Below, in pieces: positions 8,597 through 18,327 of a stretch of 64,000 nucleotides of DNA. Numbering within the stretch: the stretch's first letter is position 1; every line of letters begins with the position of its first letter. The notes under the pieces are model-generated. The model saw only the letters and a list, made by a program, of their open reading frames with translations, had not been told where the DNA came from and made no database searches. The translations under genes and the position numbers were made by a program. This DNA comes from Burkholderia arboris (GTDB taxonomy: Bacteria > Pseudomonadota > Gammaproteobacteria > Burkholderiales > Burkholderiaceae): contig NZ_CABVPX010000017.1 in assembly GCF_902499125.1 (NCBI RefSeq), forward strand, positions 1 through 64,000, written 5' to 3'.

Positions 8597-9106
8597 ATGA
8601 AACCCGAAATCTGGACCCCGCATGTGACGGTCGCCGCGCTCGTCGAGCACGCCGGCCGCTTTCTCGTGATCGAGGAAGAAACCTCGACGGGCCTGCGCAT
8701 CAACCAGCCGGCCGGTCATCTCGAGGCCGGCGAAACGCTGGCCGACGCCGTGATCCGCGAAACGCTCGAGGAAACCGCGCACCCGTTCACGCCCGACGCG
8801 CTCGTCGGCGTCTATCTCGCGCACTACGACCGCCCCGGCACCGCCGGCGCGACCTACCTGCGCTTCACGTTCTGCGGCAGGGCCGGCGAACCGGTCGCGG
8901 GCCATGTGCTCGACGAAGGCATCGTCCGCACGCTGTGGATGACGGCCGACGAACTGCGCGCGTGCAGCGAGCGCCATCGCTCGCCCGCGGTGATGCGCTG
9001 CGTCGACGACTATCTCGCCGGGCGGCGCATTCCGCTCGATTTCGTGCATACGCATTCGGTCGCGCCGCGCCCCGAGGCATTCGAACGTCAGGCGGTCAAC
9101 AAATGA
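8597..9106 (+). CDS. nudJ: NUDIX hydrolase, NudJ-like
   Basis: A 169-residue NUDIX enzyme; E. coli NudJ hydrolyses thiamin pyrophosphate and nucleoside di/triphosphates. The Nudix box runs [20 protein letters not shown] and continues TAH, so the usual glycine after the EE pair is replaced by alanine while the metal-binding glutamates are kept. I chose the ATG at 8597 because the fold starts at [13 protein letters not shown]. The gene overlaps mnmA by 4 bases (ATGA). Pairing of nudJ with mnmA is conserved in many Proteobacteria and supports the assignment. Confidence 0.88.
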   Translation: MKPEIWTPHVTVAALVEHAGRFLVIEEETSTGLRINQPAGHLEAGETLADAVIRETLEETAHPFTPDALVGVYLAHYDRPGTAGATYLRFTFCGRAGEPVAGHVLDEGIVRTLWMTADELRACSERHRSPAVMRCVDDYLAGRRIPLDFVHTHSVAPRPEAFERQAVNK

Positions 9107-10266
9107 GCAAGCGCCGTGTGGTGGTGGGCATGTCGGGCGGCGTCGATTCGTCGGTGACGGCATGGCTGCTGAAGGAACAGGGCTACGACGTGGTCGGCCT
9201 GTTCATGAAGAACTGGGAAGACGATGACGACGGAGAGTACTGCTCGACGCGCCAGGACTGGATCGACGTCGTGTCGGTGGCCGACCTGATCGGCATCGAC
9301 GTGGAAGCCGTCAACTTCGCCGCGGAATACAAGGACCGCGTGTTCGCCGAGTTCCTGCGCGAATACTCGGCCGGCCGCACGCCGAACCCGGACGTGCTGT
9401 GCAACGCCGAGATCAAGTTCAAGGCGTTCCTCGACCACGCGATGTCGCTCGACGCGGAAATGATCGCGACCGGCCACTATGCGCGCGTGCGCGAACGCGA
9501 CGGGCGTTTCGAACTGCTGAAGGCGTTCGATCATACGAAAGACCAGTCGTACTTCCTGCACCGGCTGAACCAGGCGCAACTGTCGAAGACGATGTTCCCG
9601 CTCGGCGAGATCCCGAAGACGAAGGTGCGCGAGATCGCCGCGCAGATCGGGCTGCCGAACGCGAAGAAGAAGGATTCGACCGGCATCTGCTTCATCGGCG
9701 AACGGCCGTTCCGCGATTTCCTGAACCGCTACCTGCCGACGAAGCCCGGCCCGATGAAGACGCCCGACGGCAAGGTGGTCGGCGAACACATCGGCCTCGC
9801 GTTCTACACGTTCGGCCAGCGCAAGGGCATCGGCCTCGGCGGCAGCAAGAGCGGCAGCGGCGAACCATGGTTCGTCGCCGCGAAGGACATCGCGTCGAAC
9901 ACGCTGTACGTCGTGCAGGGCCACGATCATCCGTGGCTGCTGTCGCGCCAGCTCGTCGCCGGCAACGTCAGCTGGGTCGCCGGCGAGCCGCCGGCCGACG
10001 GCTTCGCATGCGGCGCGAAGACGCGATACCGGCAGGCCGATGCGGCATGCGCATTCGGCGCCGCGCCCGCCGGCCCGGAAGGCGAAGCCCGCTTCTCGCT
10101 CGCATTCGACGACGCGCAGTGGGCCGTCACGCCCGGCCAGTCGGCCGTGCTGTACGACGGCGAGATCTGTCTCGGCGGCGGCATCATCGAACTCGCGACA
10201 ACCGGCCAGCCCGGTCAGGCCACGCCCGCGGAAGGCCACGCGCCGGCACTCGCCGACGCACGCTGA
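9103..10266 (+). CDS. mnmA: tRNA-specific 2-thiouridylase MnmA
   Basis: A 387-residue enzyme that thiolates U34 of tRNA(Lys), tRNA(Glu) and tRNA(Gln). The PP-loop [10 protein letters not shown] is at the N-terminus. The catalytic cysteine pair is present in [12 protein letters not shown] and [12 protein letters not shown]. The length equals the family norm, and the [17 protein letters not shown] region is highly conserved. The C-terminus has a low-complexity tail ([19 protein letters not shown]) absent from E. coli. It is translationally coupled to nudJ (ATGA overlap). Confidence 0.97.
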   Translation: MSKRRVVVGMSGGVDSSVTAWLLKEQGYDVVGLFMKNWEDDDDGEYCSTRQDWIDVVSVADLIGIDVEAVNFAAEYKDRVFAEFLREYSAGRTPNPDVLCNAEIKFKAFLDHAMSLDAEMIATGHYARVRERDGRFELLKAFDHTKDQSYFLHRLNQAQLSKTMFPLGEIPKTKVREIAAQIGLPNAKKKDSTGICFIGERPFRDFLNRYLPTKPGPMKTPDGKVVGEHIGLAFYTFGQRKGIGLGGSKSGSGEPWFVAAKDIASNTLYVVQGHDHPWLLSRQLVAGNVSWVAGEPPADGFACGAKTRYRQADAACAFGAAPAGPEGEARFSLAFDDAQWAVTPGQSAVLYDGEICLGGGIIELATTGQPGQATPAEGHAPALADAR

Positions 10267-10271
10267 CACAC

Positions 10272-10293
10272 CGGCGGCGCGCGAGCGCCGCCG
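10272..10293. terminator. Stem-loop between mnmA and the HxlR gene
   Basis: A 9-bp perfect stem (CGGCGGCGC with its complement) with a GCGA tetraloop sits between the two convergent stop codons. There is no T-run; it is probably a shared terminator-like hairpin. Confidence 0.5.
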
Positions 10294-10301
10294 CCCCTCG
10301 T

Positions 10302-10676
10302 TCAGCGCATGCTTTGCAACGCCGCATCGTAGCGCTCGCGTGCCGCGTCGAGCGCGGGGAAATGCCGCTCCGCCCACCGGTCGAGCGCCACCAGCGTCTG
10401 CACCAGCGATCCTGCCACCGGTGTCAGCCGGTATTCGACATGCACGCGCCGGGCGTCGATCTCGACACGCTCGATCAGCCCGTTGCGCACCAGCTCGCGC
10501 AGCGTTTGCGTGAGCACCTTCTGCGAAATCCCGCCGATGCGCCGCAGCAGCTCGCCGTTGCGCAACGGCCGCTCGGCCAGCGCCGGCAGGATCAGCAGCG
10601 TCCATTTGCCGGCGATCAGGGCCAGCGCGTCGCGCGCCGAGCAATCCGCCGCATAGACGTTGCCGGGAAATGCCAT
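10302..10676 (-). CDS. HxlR-family winged-helix regulator
   Basis: A 124-residue protein. The signature CSARDALALIAGKWTLLIL is near the N-terminus and GISQKVLTQTLRELVRNGLI forms the recognition helix and wing. Cys12 sits where redox- or aldehyde-sensing HxlR proteins carry their reactive cysteine. It is divergent from a quinone-reductase-like flavoprotein across 74 bases, the classic arrangement in which the regulator responds to quinone or electrophile stress and derepresses the reductase. Confidence 0.93.
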   Translation of the reverse strand: MAFPGNVYAADCSARDALALIAGKWTLLILPALAERPLRNGELLRRIGGISQKVLTQTLRELVRNGLIERVEIDARRVHVEYRLTPVAGSLVQTLVALDRWAERHFPALDAARERYDAALQSMR

Positions 10677-10750
10677 GGTTACCTCCGGGTACGTGATTGC
10701 GCCGCCCCGCCGCTGCGCGCCATCATCGTCTCACACTCACGGAGCCCGTC

Positions 10751-11521
10751 ATGCAGGTGCTGATCGTCGTCGCCCATCCCGAACCGCGCTCGTTCAACGC
10801 CGCCCTCGCCTGCGCGGCGGCAAAGACGTGCCGCGCGGCAGGCCACATCGCGACGATCGCGGACCTGTACGCCGACGCGTTCGATCCGGGCGAGGCGCCG
10901 CGCCACTACGCGGACCGGCTCGATGCGTCGCGCTTCGATGCGCAACGCGAACAGCGCCATCACTGGGAGCGCGGCACGCTCGCACCGGAGGTCGAGCGTC
11001 ACGTCGGCCTGCTGCGGCAGGCCGACGCGCTGATCCTGCAGTTCCCGCTCTGGTGGTTCGGCGCGCCCGCGATCCTGAAAGGCTGGATGGACCGCGTGTT
11101 CGTCTACGGGGGCCTGTACAGCAGCAGCCGGCGCCATGACCGCGGCGTGCTGCACGGCCGCCGCGCGCTGCTGAGCGTCACGACCGGCTCGTCGGCTGCC
11201 GCATGCGCGCCCGACGGCCGGGAGGGCGATACCCGCCTGCTGCTATGGCCGATCATGTACGCGCTACGCTATATCGGCTTCGACGTGCTTGAGCCGCACC
11301 TGATCCACGACGTTCGCGGCGATCTGGCCGGCGACGGCGCGCAGCAACGCGACGCGCGCCTCGCGCGGCAGCTTGCGGACTACTGCGCGCGGCTGGTCGA
11401 GTGGGATGCGTGGCCGTCGGTACCGTTCAACCGCGACAGGGATTTCGAAGCCGGCGGCAAGCTGAAGCCCGACGCGCCCGCCTACGGCCCGTTCATCCGC
11501 CACGCCGGCGCCGACTGCTGA
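10751..11521 (+). CDS. NAD(P)H-quinone oxidoreductase, flavodoxin-fold
   Basis: A 256-residue protein of the NQO1/MdaB/KefF flavodoxin-like family. The N-terminal VLIVVAHPEPRSFNAAL forms the FMN/FAD phosphate-binding loop, and LQFPLWWFGAPAILKGWMDR is the flavin-binding signature. It should reduce quinones by two electrons in the cytoplasm. The start at 10751 has GGAG 7 bases ahead and is where homology begins. Divergence from the HxlR gene suggests regulation by it. Confidence 0.9.
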   Translation: MQVLIVVAHPEPRSFNAALACAAAKTCRAAGHIATIADLYADAFDPGEAPRHYADRLDASRFDAQREQRHHWERGTLAPEVERHVGLLRQADALILQFPLWWFGAPAILKGWMDRVFVYGGLYSSSRRHDRGVLHGRRALLSVTTGSSAAACAPDGREGDTRLLLWPIMYALRYIGFDVLEPHLIHDVRGDLAGDGAQQRDARLARQLADYCARLVEWDAWPSVPFNRDRDFEAGGKLKPDAPAYGPFIRHAGADC

Positions 11522-11710
11522 GCGATCGCTCGGCAACGCTGGCTTCACGGGACCCGTAGTAGACTCTCGACCATCGCGGGCGCCGGCAGCGGCCGGGTAC
11601 GGCACCGGCACCACGCCCGCCGGCCCGGCGCGACGCCGCCCGTGCCGGCCTGCCGGCCGCCGCGCGTCTCGCGCAGCGGCCATCATCCGAATAATGACGA
11701 TGGAGTCCCC

Positions 11711-13330
11711 ATGTTTTCCCGACGCTACCTGGCGATGTGGTGTGCCGTCCTGCTGCTCGTCGCGGCGGCCGCGCTCGCGTCGGCCCATATGCTTTCCTGG
11801 CTGTGGATCATCATCCCCGTCGCCCTCGTCGCGCTCGGCGTGTACGACCTGAAACAGGACCGTCACGCGATCCTGCGCAATTACCCGCTCTGGGGCCACT
11901 TCCGCTTCCTGTTCGAATTCATCCGACCTGAAATCCGTCAGTACTTCGTCGAGGACGACACCGACGAGAAGCCGTTCTCGCGTGCGCAGCGCAGCCTCGT
12001 CTACCAGCGCGCGAAGAACGTCGCCGACAACCGGCCGTACGGCACCGAGCTGAACGTGAAAGCCGTCGCGCACGAATGGATCAGCCACTCGCTCGCGCCG
12101 ACGAAACTGCCGAACCACGATTTCCGCATCCGCGTCGGCGCGAATCGCGCGCAACCGTACGACATTTCGATCTTCAACATCTCGGCGATGAGCTTCGGCT
12201 CGCTGTCCGCGAACGCGATCCGCTCGCTGAACCTCGGCGCGAAGAAAGGCGGGTTCGCGCACGATACCGGCGAAGGCTCGCTGTCGAAGTACCACCGCGA
12301 GAACGGCGGCGACATCATCTGGGAAATCGCGTCCGGCTACTTCGGTTGCCGCAACGACGACGGCACGTTCAACCCCGACAAGTTCGCGAAGCAGGCTGCC
12401 GATCCGCAGGTCAAGATGATCGAGGTGAAGCTGTCGCAGGGCGCGAAGCCCGGCCACGGCGGCGTACTGCCGGCCGCGAAGATCACGCCGGAAATCGCCG
12501 AAACGCGCGGCGTGCCGATGGGCAAGGACTGCATCTCGCCCGCGACGCACTCGGAATTCTCGACGCCGCGCGGGCTGCTCGAATTCGTCGAGCGGCTGCG
12601 CACGCTGTCCGGCGGCAAGCCGACCGGCTTCAAGCTGTGCATCGGCCATCCGTGGGAATTCTTCGGCATTGCGAAGGCGATGATCGAGACCGGCATCGTG
12701 CCCGACTTCATCGTCGTCGACGGCGCGGAAGGCGGTACGGGCGCGGCGCCGCTCGAATTCACCGACCACGTCGGCGTGCCGCTGCAGGAAGGGCTGCTGC
12801 TCGTGCACAACACGCTCGTCGGGATCGGCGTGCGCGATCGCGTGAAGATCGGCGCGAGCGGCAAGATCATCACCGCGTTCGACATCGCGCGCACGCTCGC
12901 GATCGGCGCGGACTGGGTGAACTCGGCGCGCGGCTTCATGTTCGCGGTCGGCTGCATCCAGGCGCAGCACTGCCACACCGACCGCTGCCCGACCGGCGTC
13001 GCGACGCAGGACCCGGTGCGCCAGCGCGCACTCGTCGTGCCCGACAAGGCCGAGCGCGTGTTCAACTTCCACCGCAATACGCTGCATGCGCTGCAGGAAC
13101 TCGTGCAGGCCGCCGGCCTCGGGCATCCGTCCGAGCTGCGCGCGCATCACATCGTGCAGCGGGTCGCGCCGCACGAGGTGCGGCTGATGTCGCAGTTGCT
13201 GAAGTACCTGAAGCCCGGTGCGCTGCTCGACGGCCAGACCTGCGGCTTCACGCTGTACGACAAGTGGTGGCCGATCGCGCGCAGCGATTCGTTCACGCTT
13301 GGCGAAGCCGTGTACGCGTCGATCGAGTGA
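11711..13330 (+). CDS. FMN-binding glutamate-synthase-family protein
   Basis: A 539-residue protein. Two hydrophobic N-terminal segments (residues about 7-25 and 28-42) anchor it in the membrane. The rest is the glutamate synthase FMN-domain barrel: NISAMSFGSLSANAIRSLN, KYHRENGGDIIWEI, GAEGGTGAAPLEF and the cysteine cluster CIQAQHCHTDRCPTG that matches the 3Fe-4S site. It lacks the glutaminase and small-subunit domains, so it is not a complete glutamate synthase; the physiological reaction of these stand-alone proteins is unclear. The start at 11711 has GGAG 7 bases ahead. It is monocistronic, with a terminator after it. Confidence 0.9.
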   Translation: MFSRRYLAMWCAVLLLVAAAALASAHMLSWLWIIIPVALVALGVYDLKQDRHAILRNYPLWGHFRFLFEFIRPEIRQYFVEDDTDEKPFSRAQRSLVYQRAKNVADNRPYGTELNVKAVAHEWISHSLAPTKLPNHDFRIRVGANRAQPYDISIFNISAMSFGSLSANAIRSLNLGAKKGGFAHDTGEGSLSKYHRENGGDIIWEIASGYFGCRNDDGTFNPDKFAKQAADPQVKMIEVKLSQGAKPGHGGVLPAAKITPEIAETRGVPMGKDCISPATHSEFSTPRGLLEFVERLRTLSGGKPTGFKLCIGHPWEFFGIAKAMIETGIVPDFIVVDGAEGGTGAAPLEFTDHVGVPLQEGLLLVHNTLVGIGVRDRVKIGASGKIITAFDIARTLAIGADWVNSARGFMFAVGCIQAQHCHTDRCPTGVATQDPVRQRALVVPDKAERVFNFHRNTLHALQELVQAAGLGHPSELRAHHIVQRVAPHEVRLMSQLLKYLKPGALLDGQTCGFTLYDKWWPIARSDSFTLGEAVYASIE

Positions 13331-13371
13331 CGCGCTGCCGCCCCGCTCCGGCGGCGGCCTGCGCGACAAAA

Positions 13372-13399
13372 AGAAAAGCGCCCCGCGGGGCGCTTTTCT
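13372..13399. terminator. Bidirectional Rho-independent terminator
   Basis: A perfect palindrome (AGAAAAGCGCCCC with its complement, loop GC) has T-rich flanks on both strands. It serves the glutamate-synthase-like gene and the convergent GST gene. Confidence 0.9.
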
Positions 13400-13438
13400 T
13401 TCGTCTGCCGAATGCGCGTACGCGCGGCCGGCAACCGC

Positions 13439-14053
13439 TCAGTTCTGCGGCAGCGTATCGGCGAACGATTGCCGCTGCTGGAGCTTCACGAAATGCTTGT
13501 CGAGGTTCGGGTGGCGATCGCGCCAGTTGAGCTCGGGCATCCGGAAGTCGAGATAGCCGAGCGCGCAACCGAGTGCGATGTCGGCGAGCGTGTAATGATT
13601 ACCGACGCACCACGTCTTGCCGCCGAGACCCTGCGACATCGCGACGAGACCGTCGTCGATCTTGCGCTGCTGGCGCGCGATCCAGCTCGCGCTGCGCTGC
13701 GCCTCGTCGCGCATCGTGTGCTCGATGCGAATCGCGACCGCCGCGTCGAGGACGCCGTCGCCCAGCGCTTCCCAGCAACGGACCTCGACACGCTCGCGGC
13801 CCGACGGCGGAATCAGTTTGCCGACCGGCGACAGCGTGTCGACGTATTCGCAGATCACGCGGGAATCGAACACCGCGGCACCATCCTCCATCACGAGGCA
13901 CGGGACCTTGCCGAGCGGATTCGATGCATGAATATCCGTCTCCGGCGCCCACACGTTCTCGAGCTCCAGCTTGTAGTCGATCTTCTTTTCAGCGAGCACG
14001 ATCCGCGCCTTGCGGACGTACGGGCTGCCGAGCGAACCGATTAATTTCATCAT
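13439..14053 (-). CDS. Glutathione S-transferase, YibF-like
   Basis: A 204-residue GST. The N-terminal thioredoxin-like domain has LIGSLGSPYVRKARIVL with Ser/Tyr candidates for the glutathione thiolate, the cis-Pro motif GKVPCLV and the ED/S motif VFDSRVI. A helical C-terminal domain follows. It resembles E. coli YibF; the physiological substrate is unknown. Two ATG codons stand in tandem (14053 and 14050). It is convergent with the glutamate-synthase-like gene and divergent from pepP. Confidence 0.92.
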   Translation of the reverse strand: MMKLIGSLGSPYVRKARIVLAEKKIDYKLELENVWAPETDIHASNPLGKVPCLVMEDGAAVFDSRVICEYVDTLSPVGKLIPPSGRERVEVRCWEALGDGVLDAAVAIRIEHTMRDEAQRSASWIARQQRKIDDGLVAMSQGLGGKTWCVGNHYTLADIALGCALGYLDFRMPELNWRDRHPNLDKHFVKLQQRQSFADTLPQN

Positions 14054-14235
14054 CTGCCTTTTTTGGGGAACCGCCGAGAGTATACGTTGTCGTCGATCAT
14101 AACCGGCCAGCGTCGCGTGACAGAAAATCGGCCGTCCGGCCTGTGGATGGTTTGCAACAGCCGCCGCGCGGGCCTTCCGGTGCGGCTTCCGGCCCCACTC
14201 TCACGCACCGCGTCGCGCGGCGCTACAATCGCACG

Positions 14236-15621
14236 ATGAATGCGCCCCTCGATACCGCCATCGCCGTCGACGTCTACCGCCAGCGCCGTGAACGCGTGCT
14301 TGCCGCACTGCGTGCCGCGGGCGGCGGCGTCGCCATCGTCCCCACCGCGCCGGAACTGCTGCGCAACCGCGATACGGCCTACCCGTACCGGTTCGACAGC
14401 TACTTCCATTACCTGACGGGCTTCACCGAGCCGGATGCCGTGCTCGTGCTGAACGCGGCCGCACCGCACGGCGCGCCGGAGTCGATCCTGTTCTGCCGCG
14501 GCAAGAACGTCGACCGCGAGATCTGGGAAGGCTTTCACTACGGGCCCGACGCCGCGCGCGACGCGTTCGGTTTCGACGCGGCATTCGCGGTCGACGTGAT
14601 CGATACCGAGATGCCGCGCCTGCTCGCCGACGCGGGCACCGTGCACTACCGGTTCGGCGCATCGGCCGACTTCGAGCGCCAGCTTGCCGGCTGGATCGAT
14701 GCGGTGCGTGCGTTGGCACGCACGGGCGTCGCCGCGCCGGACGCGCTGCTCGACCTCACGCCGCTGCTCGACGACATGCGGCTCGTGAAGGACGAACACG
14801 AACTCGCGATCATGATGCGCGCCGCGCACATCTCCGCGCTCGCGCACCGCCGCGCGATGCAGGTGTGCCGCCCCGGCATCCGCGAATACGAACTCGAGGC
14901 CGAACTGCTGTACCTGTTCCGCAAGCACGGCGCGCAATCGCCCGCGTACGGTTCGATCGTCGCGGCCGGCGCGAATGCGTGCGTGCTGCACTACCCGGCC
15001 GGCAACGCGGCCGCGCAGGACGGCGACCTGATCCTGATCGACGCCGCATGCGAACTCGACGGCTACGCATCGGACATCACGCGCACGTTCCCGGCCAACG
15101 GGCGCTTCTCGCCCGCGCAGCGCACGCTGTACGACATCGTGCTCGCCGCGCAGCAGGCCGCGATCGATGCAACGCGCGCGGGCGTGCCGTTCGAGGCGCC
15201 GCACGATGCGGCGGTACGCGTGCTCGCGCAGGGCCTGCTCGACACCGGCATCATCCCGAAAGCGCGCTTCTCGACCGTCGACGACGTGATCGCCGAGCGC
15301 GCCTATTCGCGCTTCTACATGCATCGCACCGGCCACTGGCTCGGGATGGACGTGCACGACTGCGGCGACTACCGCGAGCGGCTCGCCGAGCGCGACGACA
15401 ATGGCGCGCTGCCGTGGCGCACGCTGAAGCCCGGCATGACGCTGACGGTCGAACCCGGCCTGTACGTGCGCGCGGCCGACGACGTGCCGTCCGAATACTG
15501 GAACATCGGCATCCGCATCGAGGACGACGCGATCGTGCGCGAGCACGGCTGCGAGTTGATCACGCGCGGCGTGCCCGTCGCGGCCGACGAGATCGAAGCG
15601 CTGATGCGCGCGGGCGCATGA
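14236..15621 (+). CDS. pepP: Xaa-Pro aminopeptidase PepP
   Basis: A 461-residue M24B metallopeptidase that removes N-terminal residues preceding proline. The N-terminal aminopeptidase-P domain is followed by the pita-bread domain with its five metal ligands: Asp in LIDAACELDGYASDITRTF (two), His in HRTGHWLGMDVHDC, and Glu in LTVEPGLY and IGIRIEDD. The length is close to that of E. coli PepP. A TACAAT box at 14224-14229 lies very close to the ATG. It precedes ubiH, repeating the pepP-ubiH order of enterobacteria. Confidence 0.95.
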   Translation: MNAPLDTAIAVDVYRQRRERVLAALRAAGGGVAIVPTAPELLRNRDTAYPYRFDSYFHYLTGFTEPDAVLVLNAAAPHGAPESILFCRGKNVDREIWEGFHYGPDAARDAFGFDAAFAVDVIDTEMPRLLADAGTVHYRFGASADFERQLAGWIDAVRALARTGVAAPDALLDLTPLLDDMRLVKDEHELAIMMRAAHISALAHRRAMQVCRPGIREYELEAELLYLFRKHGAQSPAYGSIVAAGANACVLHYPAGNAAAQDGDLILIDAACELDGYASDITRTFPANGRFSPAQRTLYDIVLAAQQAAIDATRAGVPFEAPHDAAVRVLAQGLLDTGIIPKARFSTVDDVIAERAYSRFYMHRTGHWLGMDVHDCGDYRERLAERDDNGALPWRTLKPGMTLTVEPGLYVRAADDVPSEYWNIGIRIEDDAIVREHGCELITRGVPVAADEIEALMRAGA

Positions 15622-15658
15622 CCGGCCGCCGACCGTTACCACCGTTTCACGAATCAAG

Positions 15659-16846
15659 ATGACGACCGCTTCCTCCCCGGCCACGCCGGACTACGACCTC
15701 GCCATCGTCGGCGCGGGCCCCGTCGGGCTCGCGCTCGCCGGCTGGCTCGCACGCCGCAGCGCGACGCAGCACGCATCGATCGCGCTGATCGACGCGCGCG
15801 AACCGGCCGCGAATGCGAACGACCCACGCGCGATCGCCGTGTCGCACGGCAGCCGCGTGCTGCTCGACACGCTCGCGTGGCCCGCCGACGCGACGCCGAT
15901 CGAACATATCCACGTGTCGCAACGCGGCCATTTCGGCCGCACGCTGATCGACCGCGAAGAGCACGACCTCGCCGCGCTCGGCTATGTGGTGCGCTACGGC
16001 TCGATCGTGCAGGCGCTCGCCGGCGCCGTGCGCAGCACGCGCGTCGACTGGCTCACGTCGACCACCGCACGCGCGCCGCAGCAGGACGCCGACGGTGTCA
16101 CGCTGACGCTCGACGGGCCGCAGGGCGAGCGCACGCTGCGCGCGCGGATCGTCATCAATGCCGAAGGCGGGCTGTTCCATGAACAGCAGGCCGATACGGC
16201 CAAGCATCGCCGCGATTACGGGCAGACCGCACTCGTCGGCACGGTCACGGTATCGGCGCCGCGCCCGAACGTCGCATGGGAACGCTTCACGCACGAAGGC
16301 CCGCTCGCGCTGCTGCCGCTCGGCGGGCCGCGCCAGGCCGACTACTCGCTCGTCTGGTGCTGTACGCCCGACGAAGCGGCACGCCGCGCGGCGCTGCCCG
16401 ACGACGCGTTCCTGCGCGAACTCGGCAGCGTATTCGGCGCACGCATGGGCGAGTTCGTCGCGATCGCCGGGCGCGCATCGTTCCCGCTCGGGCTGAACGC
16501 CGCGCCGACGCTCGTCAGCGGCCGCGTCGCGATCGTCGGCAATGCCGCGCAAACCCTGCACCCCGTCGCGGGCCAGGGGCTCAACCTCGGGCTGCGCGAT
16601 GCGCATACGCTCGTCGACGCGCTGTCCGCGCAAGGCTTCGAAGCAACCGCGCTCGCGACCTTCAACGCGCGCCGCGCGCTCGACCGGCGCTTCACGATCG
16701 GTGCGACCGACACGCTGGCCCGCCTGTTTACGATCGACTCGGGCCCGCTTCCGCTGCTGCGCGGCGCGGCGCTGACCGCACTCGAATTCGTGCCGCCGCT
16801 CAAGAAGGCGATCGCGCGCCAGATGATGTTCGGCCAGCGCAACTGA
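15659..16846 (+). CDS. ubiH: 2-octaprenyl-6-methoxyphenol hydroxylase UbiH
   Basis: A 395-residue flavin monooxygenase of the UbiH/UbiF/COQ6 family in ubiquinone biosynthesis. The dinucleotide-binding motif AIVGAGPVGLALAG is at residues about 14-27, and the second FAD motif reads GNAAQTLHPVAGQGLNLGLRD in two parts, the form typical of UbiH. It acts at the inner membrane in the Ubi complex. The 37-base gap from pepP suggests one operon. An 11-bp inverted repeat follows the stop. Confidence 0.93.
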   Translation: MTTASSPATPDYDLAIVGAGPVGLALAGWLARRSATQHASIALIDAREPAANANDPRAIAVSHGSRVLLDTLAWPADATPIEHIHVSQRGHFGRTLIDREEHDLAALGYVVRYGSIVQALAGAVRSTRVDWLTSTTARAPQQDADGVTLTLDGPQGERTLRARIVINAEGGLFHEQQADTAKHRRDYGQTALVGTVTVSAPRPNVAWERFTHEGPLALLPLGGPRQADYSLVWCCTPDEAARRAALPDDAFLRELGSVFGARMGEFVAIAGRASFPLGLNAAPTLVSGRVAIVGNAAQTLHPVAGQGLNLGLRDAHTLVDALSAQGFEATALATFNARRALDRRFTIGATDTLARLFTIDSGPLPLLRGAALTALEFVPPLKKAIARQMMFGQRN

Positions 16847-16861
16847 CACGCGGGCGCGCCG

Positions 16862-16894
16862 CCCGGTTTGCCCGGGCATGCCAGGCAAACCGGG
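16862..16894. terminator. Inverted repeat after ubiH
   Basis: CCCGGTTTGCC at 16862-16872 is complemented at 16884-16894. No T-run follows, so it may be a weak terminator separating ubiH from dusB-fis. Confidence 0.45.
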
Positions 16895-16984
16895 TCAAAT
16901 CGGCGGGGCATGGGAATACGGTAAAATGCTCGTTTTCCGTCTTCCCTTCCCCTGCCCGCGCCGGTCGCGGGCGGTGCCATTGCG

Positions 16985-18052
16985 ATGCCCGCTATCGGTC
17001 CTCACGTATTGCGTAACAACCTGTTCGTCGCCCCGATGGCTGGGGTGACGGATCGTCCGTTCCGCCAGCTCTGCAAGCGGCTGGGGGCCGGTTACGCCGT
17101 GTCCGAGATGGTCGCGTCCAACGCGCAGCTGTGGAAAAGCGCAAAGACGATGCGGCGCGCGAACCACGAAGGCGAAGTCGAGCCGATCGCGGTCCAGATC
17201 GCCGGCGCCGATCCGGCGATGATGGCCGAAGCGGCCCGCTACAACGTCGACAACGGCGCGCAGATCATCGACATCAACATGGGCTGCCCGGCGAAAAAGG
17301 TCTGCAACGTCGCGGCCGGCTCCGCGCTGCTGCAGAACGAGCCGCTCGTGCAGCGGATCGTCGAGGCCGTCGTCGCGGCGGTCGGTACGGGGCCCGATGC
17401 GGTGCCCGTCACGCTGAAGATCCGCACCGGCTGGGACCGCGAGCACAAGAACGCGATCACGGTCGCGCGCCTGGCCGAAGCCGCCGGCATCTCGATGCTC
17501 ACCGTGCACGGCCGCACGCGCGCCGACCTGTACCGCGGCGACGCCGAGTACGACACCATCGCGGCCGTGAAGGCAGCCGTTCGGATTCCGGTCGTCGCGA
17601 ACGGCGACATCACGTCGCCCGCGAAAGCGAAGGCCGTGCTCGACGCAACCGGCGCCGACGCGCTGATGATCGGTCGTGCCGCGCAAGGCCGGCCGTGGCT
17701 GTTCCGCGAAATCGATCATTTCCTGCAAACCGGTGAACTGCTGCCCCCGCCGCTGATCGACGAGATCCAGCACGTGATGAACGAACACCTGGAAGACCAC
17801 TACGCTTTCTACGGTGAATTCACGGGTGTCCGTACTGCGCGCAAGCACATCGGCTGGTACACTCGCGGCCTTTCCGGTGCCAACGGGTTCCGGCACAGGA
17901 TGAACACGCTCGATTCCTCCCGCGAGCAGCTCGCCGCCGTCAATGCATTCTTCGAGGCGCAAAAAGCGCTGTCGGACCACCTCGTCTACGTCGATGACGA
18001 AGAGGAAAACGGCCAGGGCGAGTCGGACGACCATAACCAGTTAGCAGCATGA
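16985..18052 (+). CDS. dusB: tRNA-dihydrouridine synthase B
   Basis: A 355-residue FMN enzyme that reduces uridine to dihydrouridine in the D-loop of tRNA. The N-terminal barrel has FVAPMAGVTDRPFRQL, and the catalytic cysteine lies in NMGCPAKKVCN near residue 100. FMN contacts are in LTVHGRTRADLY and ALMIGRAAQGRPWL. A TAAAAT box at 16922-16927 is a good -10. The stop overlaps the fis start by 4 bases; the dusB-fis operon is conserved across beta- and gamma-proteobacteria. Confidence 0.97.
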   Translation: MPAIGPHVLRNNLFVAPMAGVTDRPFRQLCKRLGAGYAVSEMVASNAQLWKSAKTMRRANHEGEVEPIAVQIAGADPAMMAEAARYNVDNGAQIIDINMGCPAKKVCNVAAGSALLQNEPLVQRIVEAVVAAVGTGPDAVPVTLKIRTGWDREHKNAITVARLAEAAGISMLTVHGRTRADLYRGDAEYDTIAAVKAAVRIPVVANGDITSPAKAKAVLDATGADALMIGRAAQGRPWLFREIDHFLQTGELLPPPLIDEIQHVMNEHLEDHYAFYGEFTGVRTARKHIGWYTRGLSGANGFRHRMNTLDSSREQLAAVNAFFEAQKALSDHLVYVDDEEENGQGESDDHNQLAA

Positions 18053-18282
18053 GCAAGCACAACATCGAACAATGTGTCCGCGAGAGCCTGGACGTGTATT
18101 TCCGGGATCTAGACGGCTCCAATCCGCACGACGTCTATGAAATGGTGATGTCCTGCGTCGAAAAGCCGATGCTCGAGGTCGTGCTCGTACAGGCAGGCGG
18201 CAACCAGTCGCTCGCCGCGGAGTACCTCGGCATCAACCGCAATACGCTGCGCAAGAAGCTGCAGCAGCACGGCCTGCTGTAA
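18049..18282 (+). CDS. fis: DNA-binding protein Fis
   Basis: A 77-residue nucleoid-associated protein, shorter than the 98 residues of E. coli Fis and typical of beta-proteobacteria. The C-terminal helix-turn-helix is clear (GGNQSLAAEYLGINRNTLRK). The N-terminal helices mediate dimerisation, while the mobile beta-hairpin of enteric Fis is shortened. Translation is coupled to dusB by an ATGA overlap. purH follows after 45 bases and may share the transcript. Confidence 0.96.
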   Translation: MSKHNIEQCVRESLDVYFRDLDGSNPHDVYEMVMSCVEKPMLEVVLVQAGGNQSLAAEYLGINRNTLRKKLQQHGLL

Positions 18283-18327
18283 GCCGGCCGTCCCGTCCCC
18301 GTTTCCCTGGCTATTGGTGGTTCCATC

